A stretch of DNA of 19,708 nt from JAWXVD01 sp044425705 (GCA_044425705.1 JAWXVD010000058.1:1-19708), one strand, 5' to 3'. Shown: positions 1 to 6,809, numbered from the stretch's first letter. Program-made: numbers and translations. The notes: generated by a model from the letters alone, not told the origin.

Positions 1-108
1 TGTTTACAATGTAGTGATGAATAGGTGACAGTTTGTCTATACATCATAGCAATGAAAGTGTAAGAGTCGCAGTAAATTTTTCGGATAGATTAGCATAGAA
101 GGTTACAG

Positions 109-147
109 CCAAATGGTGCGGACTTCGGCACATCGGAACTCATTTGG
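109..147. repeat. Imperfect inverted repeat (hairpin-forming) upstream of the first gene
   Basis: CCAAATG at 109-115 pairs with CATTTGG at 141-147. Nested inside, GTGC at 116-119 pairs with GCAC at 128-131. There is no T run on either side, so it does not look like a terminator. It lies about 80 bases before the start of the zinc-ribbon gene. It could be a cruciform, a recombination site or an mRNA leader structure; the sequence does not decide. Confidence 0.35.
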
Positions 148-227
148 TACAATGGAATCATCAATGGTTTTCATTTCCCTTATCCGTTGAGTGGTAATAA
201 CAAAGTTTATTATTAGGAGGATTTTTG

Positions 228-485
228 ATGATTGAAAAAACAGAAAATAACGATATGAGATTTGTACATTGCCCAGTGTGTGGTAAATGTTTAATGAAAG
301 CAAGTGGTACGGTAGAAATTGAAACGAAGTGCGATAGATGTGGAAGTAATATTATTGCAGTAATAGAGGGTGAAATAGTATCAGTCGCTAGAGAGCAAGG
401 AAATAAGTCATTGAAATATCAGGGAGTAGTCAGTATTCGTATTACAAAAGATAGTGGTAAAAAAGTAAAACAGATGCAGATATAA
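228..485 (+). CDS. Small Com-like zinc-ribbon protein
   Basis: This 85-residue protein has two CxxC-type pairs, CPVCGK near residues 15-20 and CDRCG near 35-39. That is the layout of a four-cysteine zinc ribbon like the Mu phage translational activator Com and related prophage or ICE proteins. The C-terminal third is basic (KDSGKKVKQ). The start is the ATG at 228, placed seven bases after AGGAGG at 215-220; the TTG at 225 is too close to that site. Its partner is unknown: no mom-like gene is visible beside it. A nucleic-acid-binding role is inferred from the fold only. The neighbouring decayed phage-type gene fits a mobile-element origin. Confidence 0.7.
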   Translation: MIEKTENNDMRFVHCPVCGKCLMKASGTVEIETKCDRCGSNIIAVIEGEIVSVAREQGNKSLKYQGVVSIRITKDSGKKVKQMQI

Positions 486-553
486 CAAGAGACTACATAG
501 TATGAAGAAATTATAAAAATTAAATAGAATGAGATATCACGAGAATCGTCAGA

Positions 554-805
554 TTGGACATACCTTGCAAGAAGGTTTTGAATCCTCAAAGTCGGCAGGT
601 GATTATCAAGAGTTTGTTACGAGCTGAACTTAGCAGAGAACTGCAACTAATTAGGAGCCGACAAAACGATAATAGTACCAGATGGCATATATTGCTGTTG
701 GTTTTATTAGTATTCGTTTTGTCGACTCTTTTATTTGTGCTCTTTTCGTTTTGTGCTCTGGAAACAGAGAATATATATGAAGAACACAAATACAATGGGG
801 AATAG
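554..805 (+). CDS. Hypothetical small single-span membrane protein
   Basis: An 83-residue reading frame with a basic, leucine/arginine-rich N-terminal half (residues 16-40, possibly amphipathic) and one strong membrane segment at about 44-68 (LLLVLLVFVLSTLLFVLFSF). A short acidic tail follows. The order basic segment, membrane helix, short tail would suit a small inner-membrane peptide. The first start is TTG at 554; GTG at 599 is another in-frame choice. Neither has a good ribosome binding site. The frame overlaps the start of the downstream XRE gene by 29 bases. No family is recognised. It could be a real small gene of the mobile region or a chance hydrophobic frame. Confidence 0.35.
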   Translation: MDIPCKKVLNPQSRQVIIKSLLRAELSRELQLIRSRQNDNSTRWHILLLVLLVFVLSTLLFVLFSFCALETENIYEEHKYNGE

Positions 806-1287
806 AATAAGGACACAGAGGAAAAAAATAGGAATGACACAAGGACAATTAGCAGAAGCTATTTATACAAAAAAAGGTTACTATATCGGCGTATGAAAAT
901 GATCGAATTGATATTAAAAGTAGTATTGTAGTAGATTTAGCTAAAGTATTGGAATGTTCTGTTTCGTTTTTAATGGAAGGAAATAAGATGAAACAGGAAT
1001 ATGATGAATTAGTATATGTGTTTGGAAAAATAAAAAGTCAGCAGATTAGGAAGGTAGCATTGGAACAAATAAGCTTTAAGGAACGGGTGAGAAAAGCTGC
1101 TATTGATGGCGCTCAATTGTATAAAAAAAATTTTGTTGATTGTGAGTATCTGATATGTTCAAAAGCATTTAATGAAAAACAGTACTATGTTGCAAAAGCT
1201 GATAAAAGCAATTATCTGCATCTGATTGGTGTACATACAGAACTGACTCCAGAATATTTTTTTGAAAAATGTTATATCAGTGAATGA
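777..1287 (+). pseudogene. Frameshifted XRE regulator with a PBECR4-like C-terminal domain
   Basis: From ATG 777 (or 795) the frame reads an XRE helix-turn-helix start, GNRIRTQRKKIGMTQGQLAE, and then stops at 894-896. In the next frame the same domain continues as VTISAYENDRIDIKS and LAKVLECSVSFLMEG, followed by about 80 more residues. The two frames meet at an A7 run (869-875); losing one A would restore one continuous protein. The C-terminal part contains AAIDGAQLYKKNF, an YLHLIGV motif and a final FFEKC. I associate these with the N-terminal half of PBECR4-type phage nuclease-like domains; this is from memory of the family. The protein stops right after FFEKC, so the second half of that domain also seems to be missing. 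Transcript slippage or a sequencing error at the A run could make the frameshift only apparent. Confidence 0.6.
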
Positions 1288-1372
1288 AGTTGCGAAAGTA
1301 TTCCAACGATGAAATCACTTAGCTAAAACCCCCAGTATTTACAAGGGATTTAAGAGCTTTAACCAGAAGGTA

Positions 1373-1411
1373 GAGGACATTCTTTAGAGAAATCTAGAGA
1401 GTGTTCTTTTT
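1373..1411 (+). terminator. Strong intrinsic terminator
   Basis: GGACATTCT at 1375-1383 pairs with AGAGTGTTC at 1398-1406, allowing GU pairs. It is extended by TTAGA (1384-1388) pairing with TCTAG (1393-1397) around a GAAA tetraloop at 1389-1392. Five Ts follow at 1407-1411. It ends transcription coming through the decayed XRE/PBECR4-like gene and insulates the toxin-antitoxin pair downstream. Confidence 0.85.
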
Positions 1412-1633
1412 GCATTTAGACTTGTGTCAGTCAAGAAATGGAGGAATTAATGTTTGAAAAAAACAGAGATAAGAATAGAAAAATTGAAATATATGAGTGA
1501 GTTGCGGAAGGGGAATCCGTATGGGCTTTGATTTCCGGTAGAGAAACCCTAGGTTACAGAGTGAAAGTCGACTTGGTACAGATATCTTATCGGTAAAATA
1601 ATTCGTAATAATAAAAAATTATGAATAAAAGTG
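1412..1633 (+). other. Gene-poor stretch with one doubtful 25-codon frame
   Basis: Between the terminator and the next promoter there is no convincing gene. One short frame at 1454-1531 starts at TTG nine bases after GGAGG (1440-1444) and encodes a 25-residue basic peptide ending in KGNPYGL. An overlapping frame from ATG 1450 gives only 16 codons. The segment also contains TGAAAGTCGA at 1562-1571, the same ten bases as the inner part of the insertion-sequence end at 3540-3549. These hints point to leftover mobile DNA, but none is conclusive. Confidence 0.25.
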
Positions 1634-1667
1634 TTTACAAAATCATAAAATATGGTAAAATATAAAC
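1633..1667 (+). promoter_or_regulatory. Promoter of the HTH-ImmA/IrrE/PIN operon, with possible operator
   Basis: TTTACA at 1634-1639 and TAAAAT at 1656-1661 are 16 bases apart, with a TGG just before the -10 box. Transcription would start near 1668, giving a leader of under 20 bases that already contains the AAGGAGG ribosome binding site at 1671-1677. The flanks GTTTA (1633-1637) and TAAAC (1663-1667) form a short inverted repeat around the promoter. This could be the autoregulatory site of the HTH protein; that part is inference. Confidence 0.55.
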
Positions 1668-1684
1668 ATAAAGGAGGCAGTACT

Positions 1685-2746
1685 ATGTTTGGGAAAAATC
1701 TTAAGTATTATAGATTGAAAAATAATATGTCAATGAGTGAACTTGCAAAAATAGCTAATGTATCTCCAATGGCAATTAGTTACTATGAAAAAGAGGAAAG
1801 AAAGCCTAGTATGGATATAATTAAGGCTTTAGCAAAAGCGTTGGATGTAAGGGTAACTGATTTCCTAGCAAGTAGAGATCAAAATCTAGAGTTTTCTCAT
1901 GCTGAATTTCGAAAAAACAGTAAAATGTCCGGGAAGAAACAAGAGTTTATAAGAGAAGAAGTGGAAGAATACTTTGGACGTTTTTATGAAGCTGTAAATA
2001 TTCTTGGTGGAGAGGTTCTTTCGAAAGCACCAGAAAGACATATGATACAACTATCAACGGACGCTGAAGAGAATGCGAAAGAGATGAGGAGTTACTTGAA
2101 TTTACCGCTAGATGGACCTGTAGGAAATCTAATAGAAATTCTTGAAAATAAAGGTATATTAGTTTATTTATGTGAAATCGAAAATGATGATTTTTCGGGA
2201 ATGAACGGTACTGTTAATGGTAGATCCTATATTATTATTAATAAAAAAATGACAGCAGAAAGAATTAGGTCTACAATTGCGCACGAGATGGCACATTTTC
2301 TTTTTATATGGCCAGAAGATATGGAAGATAAAGTGGTGGAGAAAACTGCCGCAGCAATAAGTGGGGCGTTTCTTTTTTTGGAAGAAGATGTCAGAAGAGA
2401 ACTTGGAGTAAAGAGAACAAAGATAACAAATGACATGATAGGGGTTTGTAAAGAGTATGGAGTATCAATGTATCTATTGGTTAAGCGGGCAAATCTAGTT
2501 GGTGTGATTAATGATAATATAGCAACTAACTTCTATATTAGTGCAGGAAAAGCAGGATGGAGAAAAAAGGAACCTCAAAGAATTGAAAGGGAAAACACAA
2601 GGTTGTTTTCACAATTAGTGTATAGAGCTGTTTGTGAAAATGAAATAACAATACAGAAAGGTGCGGAACTTTTGAAAACATCATGTGATAATATAGTAGA
2701 AGCGTGTACACTTACGGAGGATGATATATCGAATGGAGTATATTAG
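1685..2746 (+). CDS. HTH-ImmA/IrrE family metallopeptidase-type antitoxin
   Basis: This 353-residue protein has an XRE helix-turn-helix at about residues 5-62 (MSELAKIANVSPMAISYYEK), a charged linker, and a COG2856/ImmA-IrrE domain from about 145. The zinc site is visible: IAHEMAHF gives H200, E201 and H204, and E219 in VVEKTAAAISGAF is the likely third ligand. ImmA cleaves a phage-type repressor and IrrE/DdrO acts in radiation response. When this domain is fused to an HTH and encoded beside a toxin it is predicted to act as antitoxin and autorepressor. The start is ATG 1685 after AAGGAGG (1671-1677); an upstream in-frame ATG at 1652 overlaps the promoter and is rejected. Its end overlaps the PIN gene, so the two are translationally coupled. 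Whether the protease is active cannot be told. Confidence 0.85.
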   Translation: MFGKNLKYYRLKNNMSMSELAKIANVSPMAISYYEKEERKPSMDIIKALAKALDVRVTDFLASRDQNLEFSHAEFRKNSKMSGKKQEFIREEVEEYFGRFYEAVNILGGEVLSKAPERHMIQLSTDAEENAKEMRSYLNLPLDGPVGNLIEILENKGILVYLCEIENDDFSGMNGTVNGRSYIIINKKMTAERIRSTIAHEMAHFLFIWPEDMEDKVVEKTAAAISGAFLFLEEDVRRELGVKRTKITNDMIGVCKEYGVSMYLLVKRANLVGVINDNIATNFYISAGKAGWRKKEPQRIERENTRLFSQLVYRAVCENEITIQKGAELLKTSCDNIVEACTLTEDDISNGVY

Positions 2747-3251
2747 CAGTGATACTAATGTGTGGTTAGATTTCGAAGTGATTAATAGATTAGCGCTTCC
2801 GTTTCAACTTCCGTATATTTATCTCATGAATCAAGATGTTATAGAGGATGAACTACTTTCGCCACCTATATTAAAAACAACATTAATTGATTTTGGATTA
2901 GTTGCTATAGAACTTACAACAGAAGAGTTTTATTTAGCGGAAGAATATAATATAAAGTACACCAAACCTTCCTTGTATGATTGTATTGCACTAGCCATTG
3001 CAAAAGCAAGGGGAATTATCTTGATGTCTGGTGATGGATCGTTAAGAAGAGCTGCAAAGCAGGAGAATGTAAAAGTAATAGGAACTATTGGGGTTCTGGA
3101 TAAGTTATATGATGAAAAATATATAGATGAAAAGGAATATAGATATTGTATCAGTGAATTGCAGAAGAATAATGGGAAAAAAGTTAGGTTGCCTGAAGCT
3201 GAATTACAAAAGAGAATAAACAAATACACGATATGCAGTGAACAAAAGTGA
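2733..3251 (+). CDS. PIN-domain protein, predicted ribonuclease toxin
   Basis: A PIN-domain protein of 172 residues. The family's acidic residues are seen in order: D7 in SSDTNVW, E38 or E40 in VIEDELL, D83 in SLYDCIALAIAK and D101 in MSGDGSLRRAA. Together these form a metal-dependent RNase active site. A C-terminal extension (about 125-172) is helical and basic. I prefer ATG 2733, 12 bases after GGAGG at 2716-2720. The in-frame ATG at 2721 touches that site and would add four residues. The gene overlaps the antitoxin by 14 bases, with antitoxin first as in most type II pairs. The target RNA is unknown. Pairing with an HTH-ImmA/IrrE protein matches computationally predicted COG2856-PIN modules. 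Confidence 0.85.
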   Translation: MEYISSDTNVWLDFEVINRLALPFQLPYIYLMNQDVIEDELLSPPILKTTLIDFGLVAIELTTEEFYLAEEYNIKYTKPSLYDCIALAIAKARGIILMSGDGSLRRAAKQENVKVIGTIGVLDKLYDEKYIDEKEYRYCISELQKNNGKKVRLPEAELQKRINKYTICSEQK

Positions 3252-3349
3252 TGATTATACTATATATTGTGTAAAAAAGAAAAAAGCAATTGAATTAATA
3301 TTTTAGTTGTTATATAATGAAAGTTGAGAACAGAGAAAATTGTTTTCAT

Positions 3350-3386
3350 AAAAAAAGAGTTCAAGGCTGCAACCTTGAAACTCTTT
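3350..3386 (-). terminator. Intrinsic terminator for minus-strand transcripts
   Basis: AAAGAGTTCAAGG (3354-3366) pairs with CCTTGAAACTCTTT (3373-3386) with one bulged base. On the plus strand the hairpin is preceded by seven As (3350-3356), which become the U tract on the minus strand. It would stop transcripts coming from the insertion-sequence remnant before they run antisense into the PIN gene. On the plus strand it lacks a T run, so it may only weakly end the toxin-antitoxin transcript. Confidence 0.7.
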
Positions 3387-3537
3387 GGAACAAGCGATGG
3401 TAAAAAATCCCCTCACTAGTTTGAATACATTACTAGTATAACAAATGCCTTCGTGAAGTTCAATATAAATCGTATATAAAATTGTACGAAATGAACAGAT
3501 ATGTCTACTAGACCACAAACTGTGAGTGCCAGTATAA

Positions 3538-4006
3538 CCTGAAAGTCGAGCAATAGGTACTAAGAACGACCTATAGCCCTATTCCGAGCTTATCTAAAAA
3601 CATCTCGCCCTATCACTTCCGTTGTCCAGATTTGCTTGGCATATGATGTGACCACTTTCGTCTTCTCTACGGCATCGAACCAATCAAATATTTCTTGAAT
3701 AGAATTATTCTCTAACCATGTTTTTAATTGCTTTTCTTTATCTAGATTACTTTTTAAATCATGATTATGCTTTCTATTTGGTGTAGCTAGAGAGTTCTTT
3801 AACTGTTTTATCTTACCCCAAAAATGTTCGTAGTAACATAACGCAACAAATTGTACCAATTTTTTCCATCGAACGTTAAATCATCCCAAACACGGTATCT
3901 TTTTCCACCTATTCGTTGCTTATATTCCTCAAAAAAGTCCTCTACCCATTCCCTTTTACGAAATTGTATTGATGCTTCATTTAGTGACTAATATTCGACT
4001 TTCAGG
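3538..4006. mobile_element. Degenerate insertion-sequence remnant with 12-bp inverted ends
   Basis: CCTGAAAGTCGA at 3538-3549 is repeated in perfect inverted form at 3995-4006, and weaker matching continues inward for about eight bases. The 469-base interval contains only fragments of a transposase-like frame on the minus strand. The transposase C-terminus lies near the left end, as expected for an element end. No target duplication is visible (flanks ATAA and ATGT). It is far too short for a complete element, so a large internal deletion is inferred. The family was not identified. Confidence 0.6.
3590..3978 (-). pseudogene. Transposase fragment, frameshifted
   Basis: On the minus strand one frame (3978 down to 3808) reads REWVEDFFEEYKQRIGGKRY and then a DDLTFDGKNWYNLLRYV segment before a stop. 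The following frame (3859 down to 3590) reads KIKQLKNSLATPNRKHNHD, later IFDWFDAVEKTKV and QIWTTEVIGRDVF. The two overlap, and a frameshift between them splits one protein. No start codon, N-terminus or complete catalytic domain is present. The position directly inside a 12-bp inverted repeat supports a transposase origin. The assignment rests on context and general appearance, not on a recognised DDE motif. Confidence 0.5.
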
Positions 4007-4170
4007 ATGTATGTGTACCAGAAATTTAAAACTGCTTACATCTATCATGATAATAGGATGGAAGCAACGTTAAAAGGTAAAAATTTTTCGCATTAATGAA
4101 TTAAATATTACTGCATATTTCTCTATGAAAAGGTATACTAAAAGAAAAAAATTTCGCAGAGGAGTACAAA

Positions 4171-4343
4171 TGACACGTGCAGAACAAAGAGAAATAAAAA
4201 GAACGTTATAAAAAGAAATTGCTGAATTTTTGAAGATACAGAATCATTATTTTCCAGATTTAATTGCATTCATGCAAGAAATGAATGACACTTTTAATGA
4301 AGATGAATGTGTAAAAAATATTTATAAGATTTTAGAAATATGA
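4171..4343 (+). pseudogene. Frameshifted N-terminal fragment, probably of a transposase
   Basis: ATG 4171 has a good ribosome binding site (AGGAG at 4161-4165) and reads MTRAEQREIKERYKKK before stopping at 4231-4233. In another frame, starting around 4212, the sequence continues as KEIAEFLKIQNHYFPDLIAF, later FNEDECVKNIYKIL, ending at 4343. A slip in the A-rich stretch at 4210-4218 explains the break. HYFPDLIAFMQEM followed by NEDECVKNIYKIL resembles the N-terminal end of a clostridial transposase with an internal deletion. It may belong to the same element family as the minus-strand fragment to its left, but in the opposite orientation. This is an inference from appearance. Confidence 0.4.
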
Positions 4344-4388
4344 CTACCTCACTTGTAGGCGGTAAGTATGTAAACTTCAGAATTGAGT

Positions 4389-4416
4389 TTGAAAATATAA
4401 CATAAGGTAGTATAAT
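4389..4416 (+). promoter_or_regulatory. Promoter of the lipoprotein gene
   Basis: TTGAAA at 4389-4394 and a perfect TATAAT at 4411-4416 are 16 bases apart. The start of transcription would be near 4423, leaving a leader of about 78 bases that contains the GCACGGT hairpin. Confidence 0.6.
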
Positions 4417-4457
4417 GTTAATACAAGGTTAATTTGATAATTATGTATTAACAAAAA

Positions 4458-4476
4458 GCACGGTTGGATACCGTGC
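4458..4476 (-). terminator. Small perfect hairpin in the lipoprotein leader; terminator-like on the minus strand
   Basis: GCACGGT (4458-4464) pairs with ACCGTGC (4470-4476) around a five-base loop. Five As precede it on the plus strand, giving a U tract in the minus direction. On the plus strand it is followed by AATTTATATT and sits 15 bases before the AGGAGG of the lipoprotein gene. There it could instead be an attenuator or a stabilising leader stem. Confidence 0.45.
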
Positions 4477-4500
4477 AATTTATATTAGTTTAGGAGGAAA

Positions 4501-6066
4501 ATGGTGAAAAAAGTTCTAGTACTTGTCTTGATAATGGTGGGGATGGTGTTTTTAGTCGCTTGTGGTGGCAATTCGGCTGACGAAAATACGAACACGCAAG
4601 AAAATAATATGCTAAACAATACGGATGGAAACGTAGAAAACACAGAAAATGAATCTAGCTCAAATCAAAATGTCGAGATCTCTATCGCATCAGCAGAAGA
4701 CACCTCTACCATTATGATTACAGGTGCTTTTGCAGAATACTTTGCACAAAAGACAGACTATGAGGGAATACACTTTGTTGTACAGCTTGAAAATGAGACT
4801 GGTGCATTTGCTGATTTAAGATTAGATGTAAATCATGCTTGGTTTTTTTATTATTCGGAAGGTGGAGAAGAAACTGTAAAGGGAACTTTTACGGAGAAGA
4901 GTATAACGTTCTTGTACTCTAACACACTTTTTGATATTGAGGATGTTACCTCTATTTCGATTTATATCGCAGAGGGTGACGGATTTCCAGAGCGATATGA
5001 ATGCATTCCTATTAGTGATGTCAGTGTAGTCGACGAAGCCACTCAACAGATGGCAACTGATGAGTATGGTATTGTTGGGGTTTATATGGATGTGTTTAGT
5101 GATAGTTGTAATATTTTAGAGATGTACACCGATTCCTTTGGCTATGTTGCAAAACTCAATGGTACAGACTATGCTTTGACAACAAATGAACAGGATTCTG
5201 GCGATTACATAGCGTATATAGGTACATCTGTTAATGGAGACCGTTGTTGTATTAATATACTTGATGACAAAATATTAAGTATAAGTGAGTATTATGGCGA
5301 GCCAGAGCTGAGATATACATTAGAATTTACTCCTTTATACAGCACTGAATTTTATGGCTATGATAAAGATTTGAACTCTATCGAAAATCCTGTTAAGTAT
5401 GAATTTGACGGAACAAATATGCAAATCACGATTGATGATACCTATACCACTGGATGGGTGAGTTTAGAAGAAATAAAGGGTAACAGCGGTACACTATCGT
5501 TCTTGCAACTATATGATATTCCAATGACAAGCTTTGAAGATGATGAGGTTTATTTTTTAGATCTTAGGGCATTTCCTAAATTAGATTATTTGTACCAAGA
5601 GATGGATATACAGTTATTCACGGTGTACAAATCTTATTTCATTGAAGGTGACTATTATCCTAATTCAGCAATTATATCAGAAACTTTTATAGCTAATATA
5701 GAAACAGATCAAGCTACACAAGCAAAAATAAATGATATTTTAGGTACTTATATAGGTATAGAAAGTGTTTATGGTAAAAGTGATGAATCTCATACATTTG
5801 AGATTAGAGAAAATGAACTTTTATTAGATGATAAGTTAATTGCAAATATCAACATGGAAGAACTTTATGCCACATTACTTTTAGGTCATAGCATATTAAT
5901 TTATGATGGGGATGAGCCAACTGATGTTTTGACTCTTTATCTTAATGGAGAATATATCGATATAGAAATGCAAGAATATGGAACAACAAGTGATCTAGAA
6001 AACTCTCTTGTAGCACCAGTAAACTATCAAGCCCCAAGTTTGGCTATCACTGTTCAAAAACAGTAA
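4501..6066 (+). CDS. Large surface lipoprotein of unknown function
   Basis: The 521-residue protein begins with a lysine pair, a hydrophobic stretch and a lipobox LVAC, with lipidated C21, followed by GGN. This is a clear type II signal peptide for a membrane-anchored extracytoplasmic lipoprotein. Residues 23-60 are an Asn/Thr/Glu-rich linker. The remainder is acidic and beta-rich in appearance. Two stretches look alike: about 189-275 (YGIVGVYMDVFSDSCNILEM) and about 418-500 (ILGTYIGIESVYGKSDESHT). Each starts with a G-x-Y motif and alternates short strands, possibly a duplicated lipocalin-like module. AGGAGG at 4492-4497 is only three bases from ATG 4501; GTG 4504 would give better spacing and lose two residues. 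It has its own promoter and no obvious partner gene. No family is recognised. Confidence 0.8.
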   Translation: MVKKVLVLVLIMVGMVFLVACGGNSADENTNTQENNMLNNTDGNVENTENESSSNQNVEISIASAEDTSTIMITGAFAEYFAQKTDYEGIHFVVQLENETGAFADLRLDVNHAWFFYYSEGGEETVKGTFTEKSITFLYSNTLFDIEDVTSISIYIAEGDGFPERYECIPISDVSVVDEATQQMATDEYGIVGVYMDVFSDSCNILEMYTDSFGYVAKLNGTDYALTTNEQDSGDYIAYIGTSVNGDRCCINILDDKILSISEYYGEPELRYTLEFTPLYSTEFYGYDKDLNSIENPVKYEFDGTNMQITIDDTYTTGWVSLEEIKGNSGTLSFLQLYDIPMTSFEDDEVYFLDLRAFPKLDYLYQEMDIQLFTVYKSYFIEGDYYPNSAIISETFIANIETDQATQAKINDILGTYIGIESVYGKSDESHTFEIRENELLLDDKLIANINMEELYATLLLGHSILIYDGDEPTDVLTLYLNGEYIDIEMQEYGTTSDLENSLVAPVNYQAPSLAITVQKQ

Positions 6067-6067
6067 A

Positions 6068-6280
6068 CGACTCCCTAAATGGGAATGTGGAAATGGGTTT
6101 CCAGAAGTATCACTTCTACTTCCATTATGTAATGAATTAGATATTACTGTAAATGAGCTTTTGTCGGCAAAGCGATTATCTGATGATACTTACAAACAGA
6201 AAGCTGAGGAAAATATTATGAATTTAATGAAAGAAAAAGAAGAAAATCAAAAAAAGTGGAAATATCCGAATTTGATGTAG
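6068..6280 (+). pseudogene. C-terminal remnant of an XRE-family regulator
   Basis: Just after the lipoprotein stop, an open frame without a start codon reads LPKWECGNGFPEVSLLLPLC, then ELDITVNELLSAKRLSDD, a YKQKAEENIMNLMKEKEEN segment and a stop at 6278-6280. This is the end of the helix-turn-helix (KWE.GNG.P) and the ELLSG-type tail typical of clostridial XRE regulators. The first helices and start codon are absent. The frame overlaps the next remnant at an A7 run. Confidence 0.65.
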
Positions 6281-6381
6281 GTGACACAATAGCAATTACT
6301 TACAGTGGGATAATTCAAGAAAGCTACCCAGCTTATATTGAAAATGTAGTGAAAATAAAGCTGTTAAATGATGAGAAGTAA
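6256..6381 (+). pseudogene. C-terminal remnant of a DUF3221/YobA-like protein
   Basis: The frame from GTG 6256 reads VEISEFDVGDTIAITYSGII followed by QESYPAYIENVVKIKLL and stops at 6379-6381. The DVGD-x-I-x-I-x-YSG then ESYPA-x-I pattern is typical of the C-terminal beta strands of small secreted DUF3221-type proteins. The N-terminal half and any signal peptide are missing. It lies in the -1 frame relative to the XRE remnant. Confidence 0.5.
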
Positions 6382-6407
6382 TGAACGAAGAATGGAGTGT
6401 TAATTGA

Positions 6408-6806
6408 TTGGAAAATAAGAAAAAAGAACAGATAATCAAAGAATATTTCAGAATGTGGGTGGAACGTGATTTTTCTAAAATAGCAGACATATTTAACGAA
6501 AATATATATTATAGCGAGTGTTATGGACCAGAATATTTTCACTTATCCGAAATATACTTATGGATTGAGGATATGTTAAAGAAACAAAAGGTACTAGAGT
6601 GGACAATTAAGCAATTCATACATTCAGAAGATACGACTACTGTAGAGTGGTTTTTCAAAGAACAGCAAGGAGAAATCATAAATGGTTTTGATGGTGTATC
6701 TTTAATTCAATTTAATGAAGATGGTAAAATTTCTATCATAAAAGAGTTTGAATCAAAAGCAGAACATATAGCGCCTTACCGTAAAGTTTATAGCAACGCA
6801 GAATAA
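6408..6806 (+). CDS. NTF2/SnoaL-like domain protein
   Basis: This 132-residue protein has the layout of a single NTF2-like (SnoaL) fold: an N-terminal helix (KEQIIKEYFRMWVERDFSKI), a pocket strand with YYSECYGPEYF, a central helix (SEIYLWIEDMLKKQ), and paired strands TTVEWFF and GFDGVSLIQFNEDGKISIIKEF. It ends EHIAPYRKVY. Family members are small ligand-binding proteins or isomerase-like enzymes; the substrate is unknown. The start is TTG 6408, ten bases after GGAG at 6394-6397. This is a weak site, so expression may be low. It is the only apparently intact gene within a run of fragments. Confidence 0.7.
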   Translation: MENKKKEQIIKEYFRMWVERDFSKIADIFNENIYYSECYGPEYFHLSEIYLWIEDMLKKQKVLEWTIKQFIHSEDTTTVEWFFKEQQGEIINGFDGVSLIQFNEDGKISIIKEFESKAEHIAPYRKVYSNAE

Positions 6807-6809
6807 ATT

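Noticed and set aside
586..848. Two minus-strand frames of 65 and 84 codons
   Set aside because: They are shadows opposite the small membrane-protein frame and the start of the XRE gene, rich in Ser/Leu/Phe as expected for antisense frames.
1501..1620. Possible group II intron end (GTGAAAGTCGACTTGGTAC)
   Set aside because: It looks superficially like domain V, but the pairing is wrong and there is no reverse transcriptase or intron boundary nearby.
3303..3518. 71-codon minus-strand frame
   Set aside because: It runs through the minus-strand terminator and has no ribosome binding site or protein-like features.
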